This document shows positions 1 through 7,691 of a stretch of 35,794 nt of DNA, in pieces. A program made the translations under genes and the position numbers. The DNA is from a virus, in the IMG/VR virus record IMGVR_UViG_3300033146_001611, positions 1-35,794 of that record. One strand, given 5' to 3'. Positions within the stretch are counted from its first letter, which is position 1, and every line of letters starts with the position of its first letter. Under the pieces are notes generated by a model. The model searched no databases. It saw only the letters and a program-made list of their open reading frames with translations, and was not told the origin of the DNA.

Positions 1-912
1 GGTATCGTTCATGCTGTGCATACAAGAGGGATTAACGGAGAACTATTAAGTAGCTGGAAAAGAGTTGACGGTAATAAATATATTGATAGCATTGATGGAG
101 ATGATGGAGTTATTTATGGTTGTGATACTATCCGTATCCCAGCAAAGAATAGTACAACTGATGTTCTTGGTAGTACTTTAAGTAACCCTAGTGGTAAATA
201 TCATAATAATGCAGAGACTAAGTTGTTACAATACAAATCACCTGCAATGATACAAGCTGATAAAGAACAGATGTATTTTTATGGAGAGAATTTAATAACT
301 AATGGAGACTTTAAAACTCATACCTTAACTGGTTGGAATAATTATAATGCACCAGATTTATCAGAATATTCTTATTTTGATGGTTATGATACAGCTCATA
401 TTAAATGTGATGATGTTGCATTTAGAGGTATTGAACAATCAGTGGGCAACGGTTTAAATTGTAGACATAGAATGTTCATTTATGTTGTGTCAGGGGTTGT
501 TTCAGTAAGAAGTTCCGGTAGTTCACAAGAAGTTATGAATATATCTACTACTGGAGAATGGGTTGAAGTTGATGGTAGTGTTACTATTGTTAGTGCAGTT
601 AGGATAATATCTATGGCTTCAATAGCTGAATTTTATGTTAGAAATGTGAGAGTTCAAGAAAATGGAAATGAAACTCCAGTTCAAGTAGGTTACGATGATT
701 TAACTTATGATATTGATTTAGAACACCCTTATCACATAACATTTTGTGATGTAAGCACTGACAATAAATATAAAAACTTATTAACTTATGACGCACCTTT
801 AAGTGGTGAAAATCTTACAAAAGTATATAAGTTTATACACGATAATATTGTAAGAGACAATGACGGCAATCCTATACTAGACAGTGAAGGACATATCATA
901 TATGAGGATTAA
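1..912 (+). CDS. C-terminal part of the LamG head-fibre protein (continues from 35794)
   Basis: Codons 1-303 are open from the first base, so the gene begins outside the linear window; the ATG at 16 is unlikely to be a start because no ribosome-binding site precedes it and the frame joins perfectly to the ORF at the other end. The segment FYGENLITNGDFKTHTLTGW (starts near base 286) resembles the start of CBM_4_9-type carbohydrate-binding domains (NLLxNGDFE..LxGW), followed by a beta-rich stretch. The next gene starts 2 bases after its stop codon. A carbohydrate-binding tip for a capsid fibre is the best reading; the specificity cannot be told. Confidence 0.7.
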   Translation, partial: GIVHAVHTRGINGELLSSWKRVDGNKYIDSIDGDDGVIYGCDTIRIPAKNSTTDVLGSTLSNPSGKYHNNAETKLLQYKSPAMIQADKEQMYFYGENLITNGDFKTHTLTGWNNYNAPDLSEYSYFDGYDTAHIKCDDVAFRGIEQSVGNGLNCRHRMFIYVVSGVVSVRSSGSSQEVMNISTTGEWVEVDGSVTIVSAVRIISMASIAEFYVRNVRVQENGNETPVQVGYDDLTYDIDLEHPYHITFCDVSTDNKYKNLLTYDAPLSGENLTKVYKFIHDNIVRDNDGNPILDSEGHIIYED

Positions 913-914
913 AA

Positions 915-1493
915 ATGGCATTAACATTAGACGTAACAGAATTTAAAGAGAATGAAACAATACAAGAACTAGCAAATTTAACAATACAAAATGACTTAAT
1001 TGTGGGATTAACTCCAGTTGACCCTTATGGCAAATTCAAAGAATTAGTAAACTTAAAAGTACCAATTCATAGATGGACTGGTTGTGTAATCGTACCTGAG
1101 GCTAAACTTGATGAAGAAGTTCCAAATAACTTTGAAAAATCTTCTAAAGTTAAAGTAATGACTGAATCATATCAAGAGGAAGTTATTTCTTACGATGAAG
1201 AAGGTAATGAAGTTATAACTGAAGTTACTAAAACAAGACAAGTTCCTGTTTTAGATGAGAATGATGAACCAGTTATGATTCAAAAGACTTGGAGAGAATA
1301 CACAATAGTATATGAATTTGATAACAAAGACCCTGCAATTTTAATTGGATATAGAGATAACAATAAGAACAGAAATAAACCAGTTTCAAGCAAAGAATTA
1401 TATGATTATATTAACCATTTTGGAGTTGATGCAATACGGCATAAATATGATTATTTAGATTATATTAAAGTAGAACAAGGTGATGAGTTTTAA
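915..1493 (+). CDS. Unknown acidic protein, probably fibre-associated
   Basis: 192 residues, ATG 915, with GATGAGG as ribosome-binding site at the end of the preceding fibre gene. I do not recognise a family. It is acidic and beta-rich, with a charged central loop containing DEEGNEVITEV. The position directly after a fibre gene suits a fibre chaperone or a fibre-associated subunit, but this is context only. Its stop codon overlaps the start of the next gene (TAATG), implying translational coupling. Confidence 0.6.
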   Translation: MALTLDVTEFKENETIQELANLTIQNDLIVGLTPVDPYGKFKELVNLKVPIHRWTGCVIVPEAKLDEEVPNNFEKSSKVKVMTESYQEEVISYDEEGNEVITEVTKTRQVPVLDENDEPVMIQKTWREYTIVYEFDNKDPAILIGYRDNNKNRNKPVSSKELYDYINHFGVDAIRHKYDYLDYIKVEQGDEF

Positions 1494-1993
1494 TGGTTTT
1501 CAATCCTGAACTTGGAGATTTAATATTATATCATGGTTCAAATAAACTAATTTCTAAAGGGATTAAATTTATTACTCGGAGTAGGTATAGTCATGTAGGA
1601 ATTTATGTAGGTGATGGTGTAATAGCCGAAGCTTTAGATGAAGGGTTTATTAAAACTACTAATTTAGATTTAAGTATGGCGACAACTGTTGATGTTTATA
1701 GATTGAAAGAAGGACAGTTTGATCAAGAACGACTTAATGCAATTACAGAATTATTTTTAGGTCGTAAGTATTCATGGTTTGATATTTTAAAATTATTAAT
1801 TTATGAATTAACTGGTAAACAAATTTATAAAACTAGAACTAAGAATTTAATATGTAGTGAAGCAGTTATGAGAGTTTATGAAAATTATGGGTTTGATTTA
1901 TTTCCTAATAAACTAAAAGATTATATTACACCTCAAGACATTTCATTAAACTATAAATTATTTTGCGTGAGGTGTACAAGTGAAAGTAAGTAG
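1493..1993 (+). CDS. Permuted NlpC/P60 (YiiX/YebB-like) cysteine peptidase, candidate endolysin
   Basis: 166 residues. The N-terminal GDLILYHG and SHVGIYVGDG carry the family signature, with His34 as the likely catalytic histidine; the cysteine lies after it at Cys121 in NLICSEAV, the order expected for circularly permuted NlpC/P60 enzymes of the YiiX group. Such enzymes cleave amide bonds in cell-wall peptides, lipids or proteins. It is followed by two short membrane proteins, an arrangement like an endolysin-holin cassette, placed among head genes. No signal peptide is visible, so holin-dependent release would be needed. Family assignment is good; the lysis role is inferred. Confidence 0.75.
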   Translation: MVFNPELGDLILYHGSNKLISKGIKFITRSRYSHVGIYVGDGVIAEALDEGFIKTTNLDLSMATTVDVYRLKEGQFDQERLNAITELFLGRKYSWFDILKLLIYELTGKQIYKTRTKNLICSEAVMRVYENYGFDLFPNKLKDYITPQDISLNYKLFCVRCTSESK

Positions 1994-2177
1994 TGAAAGA
2001 TTTATTAGAATGGAAGAACAACTTAAACGACAACGTGAAAAGATAGAAATATTAATTAAATCCATGGAGCGTTTACAAACTAAAGAATTTTATTTAAAAT
2101 TAAGTTTAATAATATTGTTAGTATTAGTTATGGGTTATAAAGAAGCAATAAAAGTAGGATTTTTAGGTACTATGTAG
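1980..2177 (+). CDS. Small coiled-coil/single-TM protein (XhlA-like holin candidate)
   Basis: 65 residues, GTG start at 1980 overlapping the peptidase end by 14 bases, with GAGGTG as ribosome-binding site. Residues 5-38 are a charged helix that looks like a coiled coil; residues about 39-52 form a hydrophobic segment (LKLSLIILLVLVMGY). This coil-then-TM plan is that of XhlA-type haemolysin/holin accessory proteins. Together with the next gene it fits a two-component holin. Confidence 0.6.
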   Translation: MKVSSERFIRMEEQLKRQREKIEILIKSMERLQTKEFYLKLSLIILLVLVMGYKEAIKVGFLGTM

Positions 2178-2186
2178 AGGAATAAA

Positions 2187-2411
2187 ATGAATAATTCAGA
2201 ACCAGTTATAGTGAAAACCATAGGAATAATTAAACAAAAACCATTATATAAAAGTAAAACATATTGGATAAATGTGAGTATAATCATTGGTGCGATTGTA
2301 CATACTTATTTTCAACAAAATTTAATGGTAGGACTTATTACAATAATAATGGGGTTTGTTAATATCTTTTTAAGAATGATAACAACTCATAAAATAAATT
2401 TTAAAAGGTAA
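2187..2411 (+). CDS. Two-TM holin-like protein
   Basis: 74 residues. KSKTYWINVSIIIGAIVHTY (first membrane segment) and VGLITIIMGFVNIFLRMIT (second) match a common small phage holin layout in which SKTxW precedes TM1 and a NIxLRxxT motif ends TM2. The two segments are joined by a short loop. A ribosome-binding site (AGAGGA) precedes ATG 2187. Third gene of the putative lysis cassette. Confidence 0.6.
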   Translation: MNNSEPVIVKTIGIIKQKPLYKSKTYWINVSIIIGAIVHTYFQQNLMVGLITIIMGFVNIFLRMITTHKINFKR

Positions 2412-2416
2412 ATAAA

Positions 2417-2755
2417 ATGAAAACATATACAAACACAAGTAATGAAACAGTACAATTAATTCATAAAACAAAATCAGGAAAACAGTGGTATTTTATTAAA
2501 CCAGGACAATCTAAAAAAGTTCCTGAGGAAGTTGCTAAATTAAGCGATGCTTTACAAGAAAACGCAATTGAAGATAAGGTTGAAGAATCTGAATTAGAAG
2601 CAGTCGTTGAAAAAGAATTACCTCCTAAGTTCGAAAAAGTTAAGGAAGAAAGTAAGAAAAAGAAAGCTCGTCATAAAACGAACAAACATGCTCATGAAGA
2701 ACTAAAGTTATCAGATGAAGGAAATACATTCGCTCAAGAAGTTAAGCGAAAATAA
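2417..2755 (+). CDS. Lys/Glu-rich protein of unknown function
   Basis: 112 residues. The first 35 residues predict a small beta domain (VQLIHKTKSGKQWYFIKPG); the remainder is a charged, low-complexity tail with a lysine cluster (ESKKKKARHK). I do not recognise a family. It sits immediately upstream of the head-tail adaptor gene and shares its transcript, so a minor virion or DNA-contacting role is possible. Confidence 0.55.
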   Translation: MKTYTNTSNETVQLIHKTKSGKQWYFIKPGQSKKVPEEVAKLSDALQENAIEDKVEESELEAVVEKELPPKFEKVKEESKKKKARHKTNKHAHEELKLSDEGNTFAQEVKRK

Positions 2756-2765
2756 AGGTGTTTAA

Positions 2766-4103
2766 ATGACTTATACAAATACATTACAAGTAGTTAGAGT
2801 TGCAGGAATGGGTGTAGATATTGCTGTTGAAAATTTAGGAACGGGCGACAATGCAAAAACTAGTTTTGATTTAAAAAACGGTAATGTTATTGCAAATAGT
2901 TATAAGTTATATTTCGGAGCAACGGGAAGTAATTCATTTACAGATTTAACTGAACTAATAGATTACAGTTTAGACTTAGATAAAGGATTAATTTTATTAA
3001 CGAGTGCAGGAGTTACTGCGTTAGGCACTAATAATTTATACGTAGATTATACACATTCGCCTAAATTAAGCAACACAGTTATTGAATCATATTTACCTTC
3101 AGCAGACAGAGAAGTTGAGAAATCAACAGGAACTTATTGGGGGATGCCTAAATCCTTTACTGAGTTTTTTAATGGAGAATCAACTCATTTATATCCTACA
3201 ACAGACAGACCTTATGCTAACGATTATGATGAACCTGATTCAGTTAATTTGAAAAATAGAAATGTTCTTTCAATTGATGGAGCATATTTTTTAAGAAGAG
3301 GACAACCTATCGCTAAACAATGGTCTTATAGTAGTACTAGTGATTCTTATGTTGATAATACCGCAGAAGCAAATAAATCTAATGGTATAGCATTCAAACC
3401 ATTTGGTGCAACAACTGTGGCTAATGATTATTGTTATATTGGTGCAAGTTTTAAATTCCACGGGGTTTTGTTAAATCTTTTTACGAAAGGTGTAACTGTA
3501 GGGGGGAATACTATTGAGTATTTTAATGGGGTTTCGTGGGATTCTTTCATTCCAACTGAATCTGTAACAGGAGTTCTAAATTTATCAACAAATGGAAAAA
3601 TAACTTGGAATCCGTTGAGTGGTTGGGATAAAACAACCATCAATGGAAGTAAGAGTTTATATTATATCAGAATTAAATCTGCAAGTGTTTATACAACTGA
3701 ACCTTTAGTGGCAAGTATGACTATGGATCAAGATTTTATAGTAAGTAATGATTTGCCATTATATAATATAGATTTTACATCTTACGGCGAAGTTACTTTT
3801 CTGAATAATAGATTAAGTAATGGTGTGAGAAATGTTAGAATTGATTATACTGCAGGGTTACAAGAAGATGATGAGATGAATGATTTAGTTTCAGAATATG
3901 CCTCCTTACTAGCAGGAATACGAATATTTGCAGCAATCACTGGATCAAGTTATGATGATGCGACTAGTTTTACGCTAGGTAGAAAGTCAGTAGGAATTGG
4001 AGAAGTTTATACAAATATGCGTGAAACAGTACGACAGAATGTTTTAAGAGCTCAAGCATTAAAAGAATTATTAGGTTCAAATATGATGTTAGGTGGAATT
4101 TAA
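2766..4103 (+). CDS. Head-tail adaptor/connector with inserted beta domains
   Basis: 445 residues, far longer than the usual ~100-200 for gp6/gp15-type adaptors. Residues about 20-100 form an Ig-like beta module (SFDLKNG, LDKGLILL, GTNNLYVDYT) that recurs in the tail terminator and the hub. Residues about 150-330 look like a second beta-sandwich ending in YYIRIKS. The last 80 residues are helical (EMNDLVSEYASLLAGIRIF, RQNVLRAQALKELLG), which suits the adaptor core. AAGGTG stands upstream of ATG 2766. The role is inferred from gene order, just before the stopper and the gp10-like protein. Confidence 0.6.
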   Translation: MTYTNTLQVVRVAGMGVDIAVENLGTGDNAKTSFDLKNGNVIANSYKLYFGATGSNSFTDLTELIDYSLDLDKGLILLTSAGVTALGTNNLYVDYTHSPKLSNTVIESYLPSADREVEKSTGTYWGMPKSFTEFFNGESTHLYPTTDRPYANDYDEPDSVNLKNRNVLSIDGAYFLRRGQPIAKQWSYSSTSDSYVDNTAEANKSNGIAFKPFGATTVANDYCYIGASFKFHGVLLNLFTKGVTVGGNTIEYFNGVSWDSFIPTESVTGVLNLSTNGKITWNPLSGWDKTTINGSKSLYYIRIKSASVYTTEPLVASMTMDQDFIVSNDLPLYNIDFTSYGEVTFLNNRLSNGVRNVRIDYTAGLQEDDEMNDLVSEYASLLAGIRIFAAITGSSYDDATSFTLGRKSVGIGEVYTNMRETVRQNVLRAQALKELLGSNMMLGGI

Positions 4104-4104
4104 A

Positions 4105-4500
4105 ATGCCAACAGAAAGAAGTGGAACAGGTGGAACAAACGCAGAACTGTTAAGACGAAAATTTAATGATTATTTAAGCATCATGGCATATGGCGATGTT
4201 GTTCTTGTTCATGAAACTGAAAACCTTGATAACGATAATAATGTTACAGGAATTTCAACAACGACTGAAGGTATAAGAGGCGATTTACAATTTGCAACTT
4301 ATGCTGACATTCAAGTACTAGGTCCAGGTGTAATAACTATGGGCGATGGTATTTTTTATTGTGTATATAGTGAAAATTTGAAAGAGTTTGATAAGATTCG
4401 TGCAGCAGGAATTGATTGGGAATTAACTAAACAAGTTGAAGCTGAACAGATTGAAAATCAAGAAGTTTATCAAGCATGGGTTTGTAAAAGGCGAATGTAA
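4105..4500 (+). CDS. Head-tail joining protein (stopper-like)
   Basis: 131 residues from ATG 4105; an in-frame GTG-type start 12 bases upstream is less likely because it lies in the end of the adaptor gene. The beta-rich central part (VLVHETENLDNDNNVTGIST, GVITMGDGIFYCV) resembles small head-completion/stopper proteins, which plug the connector and join head to tail. It lies between the adaptor and the HK97-gp10-like gene, the canonical order. Its stop overlaps the next start (TAATG). Confidence 0.5.
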   Translation: MPTERSGTGGTNAELLRRKFNDYLSIMAYGDVVLVHETENLDNDNNVTGISTTTEGIRGDLQFATYADIQVLGPGVITMGDGIFYCVYSENLKEFDKIRAAGIDWELTKQVEAEQIENQEVYQAWVCKRRM

Positions 4501-4928
4501 TGGTTGTTGTAGTTAGTTATGATTTAGATTTAGAAGGTGATGAGTTTACTAGCGAAGAGCTTAATGTAAGGTTCAAAATGTTGGGTGAATTTATTGTTGA
4601 AGAAATTGAAAAGAAGATTCGACAAATGAATTTAATGCGTGAGGGAGGTGGAGATTATCTTCAAGGGTGGAGTGCTAATGTAATTGGTAATGAATTAGTC
4701 ATTGAAAATACGCAAGAATATGCAATGTATTTAGAGTATGGAACTTATGCTTATCACGACATGCATGGATATGAAACATTTCCTAAAACTCCTGACCCTA
4801 AAAAAATGCACATGACTGCGAAAGAACGAAAAAACTTTCCAAAAGGCATGCAACCCTTTGCTTCTGTTCGTAGAGTTTTATACGATAAAGAATTAATGAC
4901 TGCTTTAATACAAGCTGCATTTAGTTAA
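4500..4928 (+). CDS. HK97 gp10-like tail completion protein
   Basis: 142 residues. Helical N-terminal half, then YAMYLEYGTYAY and KGMQPFASVRRVLYD, which match the YA..vE.GT...PFL..A pattern of the HK97 gp10 family, a head-tail junction protein. Last gene of the + strand structural operon; a structured intergenic stretch follows and the genes on the other side converge on it. Confidence 0.75.
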   Translation: MVVVVSYDLDLEGDEFTSEELNVRFKMLGEFIVEEIEKKIRQMNLMREGGGDYLQGWSANVIGNELVIENTQEYAMYLEYGTYAYHDMHGYETFPKTPDPKKMHMTAKERKNFPKGMQPFASVRRVLYDKELMTALIQAAFS

Positions 4929-4934
4929 AAATAA

Positions 4935-5052
4935 AGGAGGGGCTCATTTCGATGTTGCGAAAACAACTAAACCTTATCTCCTGAAGTAGAGTTCCAGATT
5001 TTAACTGGAAGTTCTCCGACCATACGAAGTATGTTAATTACATCAACTCTAC
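4935..5052 (+). ncRNA. Candidate structured RNA in convergent intergenic region
   Basis: Between the gp10-like stop and the end of the opposing operon lie nested inverted repeats: GTAGAGTT (4986-4993) with AACTCTAC (5045-5052), enclosing CCAG/CTGG (4994-4997/5005-5008) and CATAC-GAA-GTATG (5021-5033); upstream, AGGAG (4935-4939) with CTCCT (4978-4982) encloses GTTG-CGAAAA-CAAC (4954-4967). The right half folds as a three-way junction. It could be a stable 3' end of the head transcript or a separate RNA. The AT-rich 5053-5077, read on the - strand, is a U-rich tract that could terminate the opposing operon. Confidence 0.45.
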
Positions 5053-5077
5053 ATAAATATAATAAAAAATAAAAAAA

Positions 5078-5224
5078 TTAATCTTTCTTAGTTAGTGCTA
5101 CATATTCGTCATGAATAAGAAATCTAACTACATCAGATTTAGATCGCCTATGTGCATTTGCAACATATTTTAGTTCATCCATCTCTTCTATGGAGTATTT
5201 TACTGCAAGGAATTTATTTTTCAT
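5078..5224 (-). CDS. Ribbon-helix-helix (CopG/Arc-like) DNA-binding protein
   Basis: 48 residues, too short for most ORF callers. It starts at ATG 5224, overlapping the stop of the preceding gene by one base. A short basic strand (KFLAVKYS) is followed by helix 1 (IEEMDELKYVANAH) and helix 2 (SKSDVVRFLIHDEYVAL), the ribbon-helix-helix plan, in which a dimer reads palindromic operators with the strand. It is the last gene of an operon whose promoter carries a 15-bp palindrome, so it is the natural candidate for the regulator of those sites (inference). Confidence 0.7.
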   Translation of the reverse strand: MKNKFLAVKYSIEEMDELKYVANAHRRSKSDVVRFLIHDEYVALTKKD

Positions 5225-5394
5225 TACAACCAACTCTTAAATTTAAATTCTGATGCTAAGTAATAACCTACGTTCAGTGTTGTCGCATCATAATATACTA
5301 AAAAGACTCGTCCAGGTAAATCTGTAGCACCTAAACCTTTAGTATCAAATACAACAACTTCCTTGCCGTTTAAATCAGCTATGAATGGTTTCAT
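5224..5394 (-). CDS. Unknown 56-residue protein
   Basis: Starts at ATG 5394 with AGAGGT eight bases upstream. Compact beta-rich sequence (ADLNGKEVVVFDTKGLG, GRVFLVYYD). No family recognised. It overlaps its upstream neighbour by 20 bases and its stop codon overlaps the RHH start. Confidence 0.6.
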   Translation of the reverse strand: MKPFIADLNGKEVVVFDTKGLGATDLPGRVFLVYYDATTLNVGYYLASEFKFKSWL

Positions 5395-5596
5395 TTAATA
5401 TACCTCTACAATATTCAATTTGTTTTTCTTTAACTTCAGGTTGGATGTATTTAGTATACATTGACCGATTATCATTAGTTACATTTTCATATTTCTCAAC
5501 TAAAGTATTGGGGAAATATTGTGGAAATGAATAAAATAATAAAACTAATATAATTATAATTAATATTACATTAGTTAAAAAATTAAAAAATTTCAA
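5375..5596 (-). CDS. Small N-terminally anchored membrane protein
   Basis: 73 residues, TTG start at 5596 overlapping the stop of the preceding gene (TTGA), with GAGG seven bases upstream. Residues 7-24 are strongly hydrophobic (TNVILIIIILVLLFY), followed by a polar tail of about 48 residues likely outside or at the membrane face. Function unknown; membrane proteins in early operons can serve superinfection exclusion. Confidence 0.55.
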   Translation of the reverse strand: MKFFNFLTNVILIIIILVLLFYSFPQYFPNTLVEKYENVTNDNRSMYTKYIQPEVKEKQIEYCRGILNETIHS

Positions 5597-5901
5597 ACTA
5601 CATCCTCTTGAATCGCTTCTGAAGCTTCTTTTTTAGTAGCCATCCAAATTGCAACTCTATCGCTTTTGTAAATTGGTTTGTTTACATCTTTAGGATTATT
5701 TTTATCTCTTTGTGCATTTTTAAATGCAGGAAAGTTAATTTGTGCATCTTTGTTAGTCATTATTTTTAATAATAGTTGTTCAGTTGTGAAAGTTTTATCT
5801 TTCAAATCTAATCCTTCTATAATTAATTCAAATGCTTTGCTTACGTTCATCTTACAGCTTAGATACTTAGTACCTACGTCCAATGTTTTGTTTTCACTCA
5901 T
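5593..5901 (-). CDS. Unknown 102-residue early protein
   Basis: Starts at ATG 5901 with GAGGT upstream. Mixed helical/polar sequence; the middle (KDKTFTTEQLLLKIM) looks like a folded helical core and the C-terminal half is basic (NAQRDKNNPKD). No family recognised. It lies directly downstream of the recombination gene pair and could belong to the same function. Confidence 0.6.
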   Translation of the reverse strand: MSENKTLDVGTKYLSCKMNVSKAFELIIEGLDLKDKTFTTEQLLLKIMTNKDAQINFPAFKNAQRDKNNPKDVNKPIYKSDRVAIWMATKKEASEAIQEDVV

Positions 5902-5912
5902 TTTAATTTACC

Positions 5913-6323
5913 TCATAATATAATTTCCTTAGGAAATGTAACTGTTATTTTAGTTTCTTCTGTAACGAAGTCTAAAGGGTTTGTTTTAGCTAAAGTTTCA
6001 AAACTCTTAGTGTCTAATGACAAACAAAGTTTATGCTCTGTAGCCCATTTAAATGCCACCTTTGAATCATAATTTAATTTAGTAGTTTCTCTAATTCCGA
6101 TACCGCCAAGACGTTTTTTAATTCCATCTTTTGCAAATCCTGCTTCTGCATTTTCTCTTAAACAAGATTTAAGTTCTTCGATTTTATTTTTAACTTCTTG
6201 AATTGCACCTATCAAAGTTTCATTTTCTTTTTTGAATACGTTTGTTTTTTCTTTTAAGTCTTCACTATACATATTTAATTTGTATAATTCTGTTTTTAAT
6301 TTTTGTAAGTTTTCTTCGTTCAT
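5913..6323 (-). CDS. Coiled-coil recombination-associated protein (Gp157/Gam-like)
   Basis: 136 residues from ATG 6323; the in-frame ATG at 6335 overlaps the ribosome-binding site GATGAGG and is less likely. Residues about 1-55 form a long charged coiled coil. The C-terminal half has RLGGIGIRETTKLNY, KVAFKWATEHKLCLSLD and LDFVTEETKITVTFP, a beta-hairpin plus helix arrangement like small phage Gp157/Gam-type proteins that accompany annealing recombinases and protect DNA ends. Gene order directly after the annealing protein supports this; the family name is tentative. Confidence 0.5.
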   Translation of the reverse strand: MNEENLQKLKTELYKLNMYSEDLKEKTNVFKKENETLIGAIQEVKNKIEELKSCLRENAEAGFAKDGIKKRLGGIGIRETTKLNYDSKVAFKWATEHKLCLSLDTKSFETLAKTNPLDFVTEETKITVTFPKEIIL

Positions 6324-6324
6324 T

Positions 6325-6729
6325 TTAAACCTCATCTATTGATGGCGTAGGTGGTAAATCTTCGCCCTTGTAAATATATAACCCTAATCCAAACAAAGCA
6401 ACACATTTAACTAAACATCGTTGAATTGTTTTATTAATATCCATGGTTGTAATCTTATCTTTAGGTATTGATTGGTTTCTAAAGTCCATAATAGGTAACC
6501 ATTGGGTTCTTGATAATCCTTTGATAGTTACTTTAACTTTAACAATTCCTCCTGTGCTATTGATGAATGCAGGAAATCCTCCTTCAGTTTCTCCTACTTC
6601 GTAAATTGCTTTATCGTCAAAATTGATTACAGTTTCCCATACATCTGACCAAGATGCGTAAGAGAATTTACCTTTTTTCGCCTTATCTAATTCTACTGAT
6701 TTTAATTGTTTGTATATGTTTTCATTCAT
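6325..6729 (-). CDS. Single-strand annealing protein, SAK3/DUF1071-like
   Basis: 134 residues. KKGKFSYASWSDVWETV (N-terminal third), the WLPIMDFRNQSIP strand-turn, and INKTIQRCLVKCVALFGLGLYIYKGEDLP near the C-terminus (in pieces: TIQRCLVK, GLGLYIY, GEDLP) match the DUF1071/SAK3 family closely. These are RecT/Rad52-like annealing proteins that drive phage recombination and concatemer formation. It starts at ATG 6729, overlapping the stop of a 28-residue gene. With the ERCC4 nuclease and the SF3 helicase it suggests recombination-linked replication. Confidence 0.85.
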   Translation of the reverse strand: MNENIYKQLKSVELDKAKKGKFSYASWSDVWETVINFDDKAIYEVGETEGGFPAFINSTGGIVKVKVTIKGLSRTQWLPIMDFRNQSIPKDKITTMDINKTIQRCLVKCVALFGLGLYIYKGEDLPPTPSIDEV

Positions 6730-6812
6730 TTTAAATCCTCTGCATCTTGTTCAATTATTTTAATAACAGTTTCCCAATCATCATTCTCAAGTGCTTGTTC
6801 AAAAGTAATCAT
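6726..6812 (-). CDS. 28-residue leader-like acidic protein
   Basis: ATG 6812 has the strong ribosome-binding site AAGGAGGTG seven bases upstream; the ORF (MITFEQALENDDWETVIKII, then EQDAEDLK) ends with TGA overlapping the annealing-protein start (ATGA). It is helical and acidic. It may be a functional microprotein or a coupling device that raises translation of the annealing protein. The perfect ribosome-binding site is the main support. Confidence 0.55.
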   Translation of the reverse strand: MITFEQALENDDWETVIKIIEQDAEDLK

Positions 6813-6960
6813 TGTGCACCTCCTTTATTTTATAGGCATCAAAGCCTTGCGTATTGTGACATTTAGGACACATGTTGTTAGTTATCTTTTCATCTTTCCA
6901 GATTTGAGTTGAGAATTCACATCCACAACTACATTCTAAAATGTATATTTTGTTTCTCAT
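6799..6960 (-). CDS. 53-residue zinc-ribbon protein
   Basis: The ATG at 6960 directly follows a 15-bp palindrome, 26-27 bp from a TATA box, so the mRNA is probably leaderless. CSCGC (residues 10-14) and CPKCH (33-37) give a four-cysteine zinc ribbon. First gene of the recombination operon. Mini zinc ribbons of this kind may be DNA-binding or protein adaptors; the exact job is unknown. Confidence 0.7.
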   Translation of the reverse strand: MRNKIYILECSCGCEFSTQIWKDEKITNNMCPKCHNTQGFDAYKIKEVHNDYF

Positions 6961-6996
6961 ATATACTTAGTATATTGCTAGTCTTTATAACTGTTT
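6961..6996 (-). promoter_or_regulatory. Early promoter with 15-bp palindromic operator
   Basis: Read on the - strand: AGAAAC-like BRE, TTATAAAG TATA box (6990-6983), then ATATACTAAGTATAT (6975-6961), which abuts the ATG at 6960. The palindrome covers the expected start of transcription. The identical 15-mer precedes the gene at 24149 with the same spacing to its TATA box. Confidence 0.7.
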
Positions 6997-7001
6997 CTAT
7001 T

Positions 7002-7691
7002 TTAAGAGTATATATTCACATCTATACCTATGGAATTTCTGTTTAATTTCTCTGAAATATCTATAACTGTACCATTACCTACAAAAGGGTCTAAAATAAA
7101 ATCTTGTTCATTACTGAATGAATTTATTAACATATACACTAATTCAGAAGGTAACTGATTTATACCATTATTTTTTTTAGCTTTACTTACATTTTTACAT
7201 AAGTTATAAGTAAATACGTCATAATGTGTTACTCCTAAATGCCCTTCTTTAATTCGTTGTTTTATACGTTTATCTGTAGGATTTTTATAATCTTGTTTTA
7301 AGGGATTGAACGTGTAATTTTTATTTTTTGAAAATATTAATATAGTTCTATAACTTCTAGTATATTTAGATTTAGAATGACCTATGTTGGTAGGGTAGTT
7401 CCATATTAATTGTTGAATAAAATGATAGCCCTTTTTTATTAAATTTGCAAATAAAACATTATTATTTTCAGGATAATTAATAATACATAAAACACCTTGA
7501 GGAGTTAATGAATTAAAACACAATTCAGCCCATTCAACACACCATTCATCATAATTCTTTTTTTTATCATTAACTTTTGAACCGTATTTCCAACCTATGT
7601 TATAAGGGGGGTCAGTTATTATTAAATTTATATTATTAATTTGTTTTAGTTCTTCAACACAATCTCCCTGTATAAATTGTTTAATTACCAT
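7002..7691 (-). CDS. Beta-class DNA methyltransferase (N6-adenine or N4-cytosine)
   Basis: 229 residues. The catalytic motif IV DPPY is at residues 27-30, close to the N-terminus, and the SAM-binding motif I, DPFVGNGT, is near residue 200, the beta-class order. The target-recognition region lies between. It probably protects viral DNA from host restriction; no restriction partner is seen. The start at ATG 7691 overlaps the upstream zinc-ribbon gene by 11 bases. A second, different methyltransferase is encoded at 22456. Confidence 0.85.
   Translation of the reverse strand: MVIKQFIQGDCVEELKQINNINLIITDPPYNIGWKYGSKVNDKKKNYDEWCVEWAELCFNSLTPQGVLCIINYPENNNVLFANLIKKGYHFIQQLIWNYPTNIGHSKSKYTRSYRTILIFSKNKNYTFNPLKQDYKNPTDKRIKQRIKEGHLGVTHYDVFTYNLCKNVSKAKKNNGINQLPSELVYMLINSFSNEQDFILDPFVGNGTVIDISEKLNRNSIGIDVNIYS

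Noticed and set aside
3434-3643. Antisense ORF within the adaptor gene
   Set aside because: A shadow frame of a clearly coding gene with no ribosome-binding site or promoter; same for other antisense frames such as 32761-33288.
4986-5052. tRNA gene in the cloverleaf-like fold
   Set aside because: The middle arm has a 3-base loop and there is no T-arm, so it is not a tRNA.
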